From the NCBI GenBank assembly GCA_937891565.1, contig CALAHA010000272.1, positions 1-14,284 of the forward strand: a stretch of DNA of 14,284 nt. The letters run 5' to 3'. The translations under genes were made by a program, and so were the position numbers. Position 1 is the stretch's first letter, and every line of letters starts with the position of its first letter. The stretch comes from an uncultured Ilumatobacter sp. (GTDB lineage: Bacteria; Actinomycetota; Acidimicrobiia; Acidimicrobiales; Ilumatobacteraceae). The notes beneath the pieces were generated by a model. That model saw only the letters and a list, made by a program, of their open reading frames with translations. It ran no database searches and had not been told where the DNA came from. Shown here one piece after another: positions 8,006 to 12,194 of the stretch.

Positions 8006-8025
8006 GTTCTTGAACGTTCCTGAAT
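8006..8025 (+). promoter_or_regulatory. Tandem GTTCnTGAAy repeats in divergent promoter region
   Basis: Two adjoining 10-mers, GTTCTTGAAC (8006-8015, a perfect palindrome) and GTTCCTGAAT (8016-8025, nearly one), differ at two positions. They lie between the divergent cyclase and VWA promoters, where a shared operator would be expected. The protein that would bind is unknown. Confidence 0.35.
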
Positions 8026-8076
8026 CCGTGTCAAATCGAACGACAGCGCGACGGCGACGTCGGATGAAGAGGGGAG

Positions 8077-8082
8077 TAGCTT
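8077..8082 (+). promoter_or_regulatory. TAGCTT, probable -10 box for VWA gene
   Basis: TAGCTT matches TANNNT and is followed by six bases and the ATG at 8089. GCGACG at 8054-8059, 17 bases upstream, is a poor but possible -35. GGGG at 8071-8074 is too far from the ATG to be a good ribosome site. Confidence 0.5.
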
Positions 8083-8088
8083 TGCCCC

Positions 8089-10101
8089 ATGGCGTCACGA
8101 TTCACGTACTCGCGATGGGATGGCACACAGACCGGTTTCGAACTCGATGCCGATGCCGCCTTCGACGAACTGACCGACGAACTGCTGTATCACGGCGACG
8201 TCAACGCTGCGCTTCGCAAGATGATGCAGGAAGGCATGCGCGACCGTGACGGCAATCAGCTGCAGGGTCTTCGTGAGCTGCTCGAGCAGCTTCGCGAAGA
8301 GCGCCAGAATCGACTCGATCAACATGATCTTGGCGGTGTCTATGATGAGATCAACGACGAGTTGAACGACCTGATCGACGAAGAGCGCCACGCCATCGAA
8401 AATGCGCTGCGTGACGCCAAGAACTCCGGCGACCAGCGCCGAGCCGACAACGCTGAGTCGGCAGCAGCAGAACGCAATATGCGGCTCGACTTGATGCCCG
8501 ACGACCTGGCAGGCAAGGTGCGCGAGCTCGAGAGCTACAACTTCGAGTCCGATGAATCGAAGAAGCGATTCGAACAGCTGATGCAGAAGCTCAAAGATCA
8601 GCTGATGCAACAGATGGTCGACCAGATGTCCGGCGCCATGGAAAACATGGGCCCCGAAGACATGGCCCGCATGAAGGACATGATGGCCGCGCTCAACGAG
8701 ATGCTTGAGAAGCATCAGCGTGGCGATGATCCCGGCTTTGAAGACTTCATGGAGAAGTTCGGCGAGTTCTTTCCTGAGAATCCAGAAACGGTCGAAGAAC
8801 TGCTGGAACAGATGGCCCAGCGCATGGCTGCCATGCAGGCCATGATGAACTCGATGACGCCCGAACAGCGGGCGCAGATGCAGCAACTCAACGATCAGCT
8901 CATGGACGACATGGACCTGCAGTGGCAGATGCAACAGCTGTCAGGGAACCTGCAGCAAATGTTCCCGCAGATGCAATGGGGAAAAAGCTACGACTTTGAA
9001 GGCCAAGACCCGATGGGCATGGGCCAAGCCATGCAGCAGATGCAAGAGCTCGGCGACCTCGACCAGCTCGAGAACCTGCTCCGCAACGCAGCGAGCCCTG
9101 GAGCGCTGGCCGAAGCTGACATGGATAAAGTTCGCGACCTGATGGGCGACGACGCCGCCAAATCACTGCAGCGGCTCGCCGATCTCACCAAGCAACTCGA
9201 AGAGGCGGGCCTCATTGAACAGAAGGAAGGCCGGCTTGAGATGACGCCGAAAGGCCTCCGTAAGATTGGCTCGAACGCCCTTCGGGAGCTTTTTTCCAAA
9301 CTCGCGAAGGACCAGCTCGGCCAGCACGAGACCAGCAACATCGGTCAGGGTCACGAGCGCACGTACGACACGAAGCCGTACGAGTACGGCGACCCGTTCC
9401 AGCTCGACTTGAACCGCACGATTCGCAATGCTGTTCGTCGATCGGGCGGTGGCACACCGATTCGCCTGCATCCCGACGATTTTGAGATCGAAAAGACCGA
9501 GCATCTCACTCGTTCGTCGACCGTATTGATGCTCGATCTGTCGTTGTCGATGCCGATGCGTGACAATTTTCTGCCGGCCAAGAAGGTCGCCATGGCGCTG
9601 CACAGCTTGATCAGTTCGCAGTTCCCCCGTGACTACCTCGGCATTGTCGGATTCTCCGAGACCGCTCGGATCCTGAAGGCCGAGCAGTTGCCAGAGGTGT
9701 CGTGGGACTTTGTCTACGGCACGAACATGCACCACGGCTTCACGCTGGCCCGCCAACTGCTGTCAAGAGAATCCGGCACAAAGCAGATCATCATGATCAC
9801 CGATGGTGAACCCACGGCTCACATCACGCCCGAGGGGTATCCCTTCTTCAACTATCCCCCGGCGCGCGAGACGATCGAAGCAACGCTGCGCGAGGTGGTG
9901 AGGTGCACGAAGGAACAGATCCGGATCAACACCTTCGGCCTCGGCGCTGACGGTTCACTCCGGGCGTTCATCGAACAGATGACGTCGATTAACCGAGGTC
10001 GGGCCTTCTTCACTACGCCGGAGAACCTCGGTGACTACGTGCTCGTCGACTTCATGGAGGGCAAGCGGGCCATGGCTCGCAACGCCCGCCGCGCTGGCTA
10101 A
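8089..10101 (+). CDS. VWA-domain protein with methionine-rich middle, partner of the AAA+ ATPase
   Basis: A 670-residue cytosolic protein with no signal peptide or membrane helix. The C-terminal von Willebrand A domain (about 475-655) has a complete metal-ion-dependent adhesion site: DLSLS with D483, S485 and S487, T545 in GTNMHHG, and D572 in TDGEP. The N-terminal part (about 55-210) is charged, Glu/Gln/Leu-rich and probably helical or coiled-coil. Residues 161-320 hold about 28 methionines and many glutamines. MoxR-type or ChlI-type ATPases commonly pair with VWA proteins (ChlI with ChlD, MoxR with MIDAS proteins), so this is the likely partner of the ATPase at 4808. Here the two are separated by a reverse-strand operon. 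The ATG at 8089 directly follows a TANNNT box. A helical hairpin repeat region downstream (10156-10184) may end its transcript. The substrate of the machine is unknown. Confidence 0.88.
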   Translation: MASRFTYSRWDGTQTGFELDADAAFDELTDELLYHGDVNAALRKMMQEGMRDRDGNQLQGLRELLEQLREERQNRLDQHDLGGVYDEINDELNDLIDEERHAIENALRDAKNSGDQRRADNAESAAAERNMRLDLMPDDLAGKVRELESYNFESDESKKRFEQLMQKLKDQLMQQMVDQMSGAMENMGPEDMARMKDMMAALNEMLEKHQRGDDPGFEDFMEKFGEFFPENPETVEELLEQMAQRMAAMQAMMNSMTPEQRAQMQQLNDQLMDDMDLQWQMQQLSGNLQQMFPQMQWGKSYDFEGQDPMGMGQAMQQMQELGDLDQLENLLRNAASPGALAEADMDKVRDLMGDDAAKSLQRLADLTKQLEEAGLIEQKEGRLEMTPKGLRKIGSNALRELFSKLAKDQLGQHETSNIGQGHERTYDTKPYEYGDPFQLDLNRTIRNAVRRSGGGTPIRLHPDDFEIEKTEHLTRSSTVLMLDLSLSMPMRDNFLPAKKVAMALHSLISSQFPRDYLGIVGFSETARILKAEQLPEVSWDFVYGTNMHHGFTLARQLLSRESGTKQIIMITDGEPTAHITPEGYPFFNYPPARETIEATLREVVRCTKEQIRINTFGLGADGSLRAFIEQMTSINRGRAFFTTPENLGDYVLVDFMEGKRAMARNARRAG

Positions 10102-10111
10102 GGACTTGGCC

Positions 10112-10125
10112 AGCCGCTTGCGGCT
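10112..10125 (+). terminator. Small hairpin after VWA gene
   Basis: AGCCGC (10112-10117) pairs with GCGGCT (10120-10125) and is followed by TTAG, 10 bases after the VWA stop. The stem is short and the T run is only two or three bases, so it is a weak terminator at best, perhaps acting together with the larger hairpin at 10156-10184. Confidence 0.3.
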
Positions 10126-10155
10126 TTAGTGAACCTGCTCACGCGGGTTGAGCGC

Positions 10156-10184
10156 GATTATTCGCGCGCTCCGCGCGAATAATC
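10156..10184. repeat. Perfect 13-base inverted repeat (hairpin)
   Basis: GATTATTCGCGCG at 10156-10168 and its exact complement at 10172-10184 flank the three bases CTC. The outer arms are AT-rich and the core is GCGCG. No T tract follows, so it is not a textbook intrinsic terminator. It could be a REP-like palindrome, a transcript-end stabiliser for the VWA gene, or a regulator site for the next gene. It lies in a 257-base gap (10102-10358) that otherwise holds only promoter-type sequence. Confidence 0.7.
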
Positions 10185-10240
10185 CAAACGTGCACTTGCG
10201 TAAGAGTGGTGGGCTCTGGCAGAATGACATTCGTGTAGTT

Positions 10241-10250
10241 ACAACGTTGT
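10241..10250. promoter_or_regulatory. Palindrome ACAACGTTGT upstream of whiB-like gene
   Basis: A perfect 10-base palindrome about 110 bases before the whiB-like start. Its left half, TACAAC, recurs at 10316-10321 inside a possible extended -10 element (TGCTACAACT at 10313-10322). It might be an operator, but a 10-base palindrome is weak evidence on its own. Confidence 0.2.
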
Positions 10251-10344
10251 TGCGACGGCGTCAAGCATCCACGATTGGTGAGATGCCGCAAGCAGTGGCA
10301 TTTGAAAAGAAGTGCTACAACTCAGACGATTTTCGGACCCACAC

Positions 10345-10350
10345 AGGAAG
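10345..10350 (+). promoter_or_regulatory. Ribosome binding site AGGAAG of whiB-like gene
   Basis: AGGAAG lies 8 bases before the ATG at 10359 and fixes that start. This gene is translated from a leadered mRNA, in contrast to the TANNNT-preceded genes around it. Confidence 0.7.
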
Positions 10351-10358
10351 TCCCTCAC

Positions 10359-10658
10359 ATGCAGTTCATTACGACATCGAGCATCACAGTCAGCGCCACA
10401 CCGGTCGAGCCGGAGCAGGACTGGCATGACCACGCGAACTGCCTTGGCGTTGACCCCGATCTCTTTTTCCCCGAGCGCGGTGCGTCCACCCGAGAAGCAA
10501 AGGAGGTCTGCCGGGGCTGCGAAGTCCAGCACGATTGCCTCGAGTTCGCATTGCAGAACGGCGAAAAGTTCGGCATCTGGGGCGGCCTGTCGGAACGCGA
10601 ACGCCGGCGTATACGCCGTCAACGTGCCCAGGTTGCGCGTAGCATCATCGGCGCGTGA
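10359..10658 (+). CDS. WhiB-family iron-sulfur transcriptional regulator (first copy)
   Basis: A small regulator that binds a [4Fe-4S] cluster and usually works by contacting the principal sigma factor, responding to redox state or nitric oxide. It has 99 residues. The four cluster cysteines are C28, C51, C54 and C60 (CRGCEVQHDC). The turn motif GIWGG is at 72-76, followed by the basic helix SERERRRIRRQR that binds DNA. The spacing and FGIWGGLSERER sequence are canonical, resembling the WhiB1/WhiB2 type, but I do not assign an orthologue. The ATG at 10359 is chosen because AGGAAG is 8 bases upstream and the N-terminus is then a normal short tail. A possible extended -10 (TGCTACAACT, 10313-10322) would give a leader of about 30 bases. 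tatA follows after 101 bases with its own promoter box. A second WhiB gene lies on the opposite strand beyond tatA. Confidence 0.95.
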   Translation: MQFITTSSITVSATPVEPEQDWHDHANCLGVDPDLFFPERGASTREAKEVCRGCEVQHDCLEFALQNGEKFGIWGGLSERERRRIRRQRAQVARSIIGA

Positions 10659-10747
10659 GCCGACATTTCTGACGTCCACGAGGGCTCGACGTCCAAAACT
10701 TGTGAGTGCCGTATGGACGGCGCGCCGCCATCGATACGGCAGTGGGG

Positions 10748-10753
10748 TAGCCT
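10748..10753 (+). promoter_or_regulatory. TAGCCT, probable -10 box for tatA
   Basis: TAGCCT matches TANNNT and is followed by six bases and the tatA ATG at 10760. No Shine-Dalgarno lies between them. A GGCGCGCC palindrome is at 10719-10726, upstream of this box. Confidence 0.5.
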
Positions 10754-10759
10754 GTCGAC

Positions 10760-10942
10760 ATGATCGGATTTACGCTCGGTGGCCCAGAGGGCATCATTCT
10801 TCTTGTTCTCGTTCTCGTGCTCTTTGGCGGTTCACAGCTTCCCAAGCTCGCGAAGAACCTAGGTAAGGCACAGAAGGAATTCAAGGACGGTCTCGACGAA
10901 GCGAATAAGCCTCGTGAAGACGCCAGCTCCGATGCTGACTAA
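10760..10942 (+). CDS. tatA: Twin-arginine translocase subunit TatA
   Basis: TatA oligomerises to form the protein-conducting path of the Tat system, which exports folded proteins with twin-arginine signals. The 60 residues show the standard plan: a short N-terminal segment, one membrane helix at about 11-22 (GIILLVLVLVLF), the FGG hinge at 22-24, an amphipathic helix at about 26-46 (LPKLAKNLGKAQKEFKDGL) and an acidic tail. The length is at the short end for the family. TatA and TatB look alike. The short tail and FGG-x-LPKL hinge favour TatA (or TatE), not TatB. No tatC is nearby, as is common in actinobacteria where the tat genes are dispersed. The gene is monocistronic, with its own promoter box and a strong terminator 48 bases after the stop. 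Confidence 0.93.
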   Translation: MIGFTLGGPEGIILLVLVLVLFGGSQLPKLAKNLGKAQKEFKDGLDEANKPREDASSDAD

Positions 10943-10990
10943 GGCGCTGCGCCCGCTCTGACCATCTCAGGGTCGCAGGTCACCCGAAAT

Positions 10991-11033
10991 CGCGACGATG
11001 CCGCGGCGCTGAGCCGCGGCATCATCGCGTTTT
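10991..11033 (+). terminator. Rho-independent terminator of tatA
   Basis: An 11-base perfect stem, GATGCCGCGGC (10997-11007) with its complement at 11013-11023, encloses a 5-base loop. It is extended by CGCGA/TCGCG pairing (10991-10995 with 11025-11029) across one mismatch, then TTTT at 11030-11033. This is the clearest intrinsic terminator in the window. Confidence 0.9.
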
Positions 11034-11119
11034 CGGATCGATGCCGCCGGGTGTTTCAGCGGCGAATCGGTTCCTTTATGGCAGGGTGGCTGTGCGATGC
11101 CGTGGAGGCGTCGTACGCC

Positions 11120-11476
11120 TCAGGCGCTGGTGCCAACGACAGCATCCTCGCGGCGACGCTTCAGGATGCGGCGACGTTCGCGTTCGCTGCAAGCGCCCCA
11201 CACGCCGTGATCGATCCGGGAATCGAGTGCGTACTCGAGACATTGGCCCACGACAGGACACTCCCTACAGATCTTGCGGGCACGGTCGACGCCGACGCCA
11301 TCGCTGGGGAAGAACGTGGCTGGGGGGTGCAAGCGGCAGTTGCCGTTGGCCATCCATGCTGTTTCTGAGTCCGGGTCATGCGGTGCCGTGTTGAGTTCGA
11401 TTGGGCGTTCGTTGAGGGCTGCGTGCTCTGCACGGCTGAGGCCCTTCAGCGTGGCGTTCTTGGTTCGCTTGATCAT
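11120..11476 (-). CDS. WhiB-family iron-sulfur transcriptional regulator (second copy, variant turn motif)
   Basis: A second Wbl protein of 118 residues. Cluster cysteines are C47, C70, C73 and C79 (CRECPVVGQC). The turn reads GVWGA at 91-95 followed by Cys96, where most members have G(V/I)WGG, then SERERRRILKRRR as the basic helix. It is a paralogue of the one at 10359, differing mainly in a longer N-terminus (about 45 residues before the first Cys, rich in Glu/Asn/Pro) and in the loop between the first two cysteines. The ATG at 11476 is supported by AAGAAGGA 8 bases upstream (11485-11492). A later Met (residue 42) could be an alternative start but lacks a ribosome site. A small hairpin, GAGGCG/CGCCTC at 11105-11121, overlaps the stop codon. 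The fifth cysteine could alter cluster chemistry or be neutral. Confidence 0.93.
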   Translation of the reverse strand: MIKRTKNATLKGLSRAEHAALNERPIELNTAPHDPDSETAWMANGNCRLHPPATFFPSDGVGVDRARKICRECPVVGQCLEYALDSRIDHGVWGACSERERRRILKRRREDAVVGTSA

Positions 11477-11484
11477 GTTGGTGG

Positions 11485-11492
11485 TCCTTCTT
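11485..11492 (-). promoter_or_regulatory. Ribosome binding site AAGAAGGA of second whiB-like gene
   Basis: A purine-rich AAGAAGGA on the minus strand ends 8 bases before the ATG at 11476, a good Shine-Dalgarno match that settles the start. Confidence 0.7.
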
Positions 11493-11873
11493 CACAATGC
11501 TGTGCTGATCGGCCCGAAATTGGCGGGATACATATTTTGACGTCGCTGGGAGCTGCTTGGTTCCCAATTTCTTGTTCGTTTCGACTTGTTTGCTGGATGC
11601 TTTTTGTCGCAGTTGGTGTCTCTGTTGTTGTGGCAGGGCGACCGTACGTTACGCCGTTGATGGCAAACCGTAACACATTCGTAAAGAAAGTCGCGGATCC
11701 CAAGAAAGTTTTGCAAGCGGACTTCGCTCCAACATTGTGCAGGAAACAAGCGACGCCGAGCGGCTTCATCGCGCTGCGCATGACAGGGCATCGCCTTTCG
11801 GGCACGCTGATCATGGCAGCTGCAGGTAAGAGCCTGGTGAGGGCTAACGAAACGATCGGGAACTTCGCGCCGT

Positions 11874-11879
11874 TAGTCT
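11874..11879 (+). promoter_or_regulatory. TAGTCT, probable -10 box for small hypothetical gene
   Basis: TAGTCT matches TANNNT and is followed by 7 bases and the ATG at 11887. The intervening GGAAGGC could alternatively be read as a very close ribosome site, so the leaderless reading is less certain here than at the other sites. Confidence 0.45.
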
Positions 11880-11886
11880 GGAAGGC

Positions 11887-12156
11887 ATGAGTGACGTCGC
11901 TGTCGAAAACCGAGAACCCAAAGCGCACGCTCGGATCGTGTACCACGGCCCGGTGTCGCCGCACTGGGAGGTGTACGGCGACTGGGGTGATCGCCAGACT
12001 CTCGACGAATTCCGTGCTCGCGTGCTGGCACGCCTCGTGTTGCTCCCGCGTGACGACCCGCAGTTCCGTCGCAACCGCGAGCGGATCGTGCGTGACGCCG
12101 AACGTTCACTGGTCTCCATCGAATGGGACCTCGGTCGTCCCGAAGACGTATCCTGA
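11887..12156 (+). CDS. Small conserved-looking hypothetical protein upstream of ppk1
   Basis: I do not recognise the family. The product has 89 residues, is soluble, mixed acidic and basic, with no cysteine, membrane helix or signal peptide. It has a possible beta segment (ARIVYHGPVSPHWEVYGDWG, 15-34) followed by a long charged helix (LDEFRARVLARLVLL at 39-53, then an Arg/Asp/Glu-rich stretch to 74) and an Asp/Glu-Pro tail. Evidence for coding: an ATG with a TANNNT box just upstream, codon usage like its neighbours (C or G in most third positions), and a stop 38 bases before ppk1, suggesting co-transcription. A role tied to polyphosphate synthesis is only a guess from position. Confidence 0.75.
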   Translation: MSDVAVENREPKAHARIVYHGPVSPHWEVYGDWGDRQTLDEFRARVLARLVLLPRDDPQFRRNRERIVRDAERSLVSIEWDLGRPEDVS

Positions 12157-12194
12157 ACACCACAGGCACGACGACACCCGGAAACGGAATTGCT

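Larger units (their letters stand above)
11477..11886. other. 410-base gene-free divergent promoter region
   Basis: This lies between the minus-strand whiB-like gene and the plus-strand small gene at 11887. It is visibly less GC-rich than its surroundings, with runs such as ATACATATTTTG (11530-11541) and several T-rich tracts around 11570-11640. Open frames of 160-170 codons cross it on both strands, but they lack ribosome sites, overlap the flanking genes and show no family I recognise, so I read the region as non-coding. GTTACG (11648-11653) and CGTAAC (11669-11674) form a weak inverted repeat. A long 5' leader or small RNA for the whiB-like gene is possible but not shown. Confidence 0.5.

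Noticed and set aside
8012..8019. GAACGTTC as a LexA SOS box
   Set aside because: The actinobacterial SOS box needs four bases between GAAC and GTTC; here the halves abut.
8095..8934. 279-codon minus-strand frame opposite the VWA gene, rich in His and Leu
   Set aside because: Its composition is the mirror of the Met/Gln/Glu-rich VWA codons (CAT from ATG, CTG from CAG), a direct antisense artefact.
10148..10429. 93-codon frame across the hairpin upstream of the whiB-like gene
   Set aside because: It runs through the palindrome and into the whiB-like gene in another frame, with no ribosome site.
11378..11964. Open frames of 170 codons (+) and 163 codons (-) across the gap before 11887
   Set aside because: They overlap the whiB-like gene or the 11887 gene, lack ribosome sites, and their sequences match no family or codon-bias expectation that I can see.
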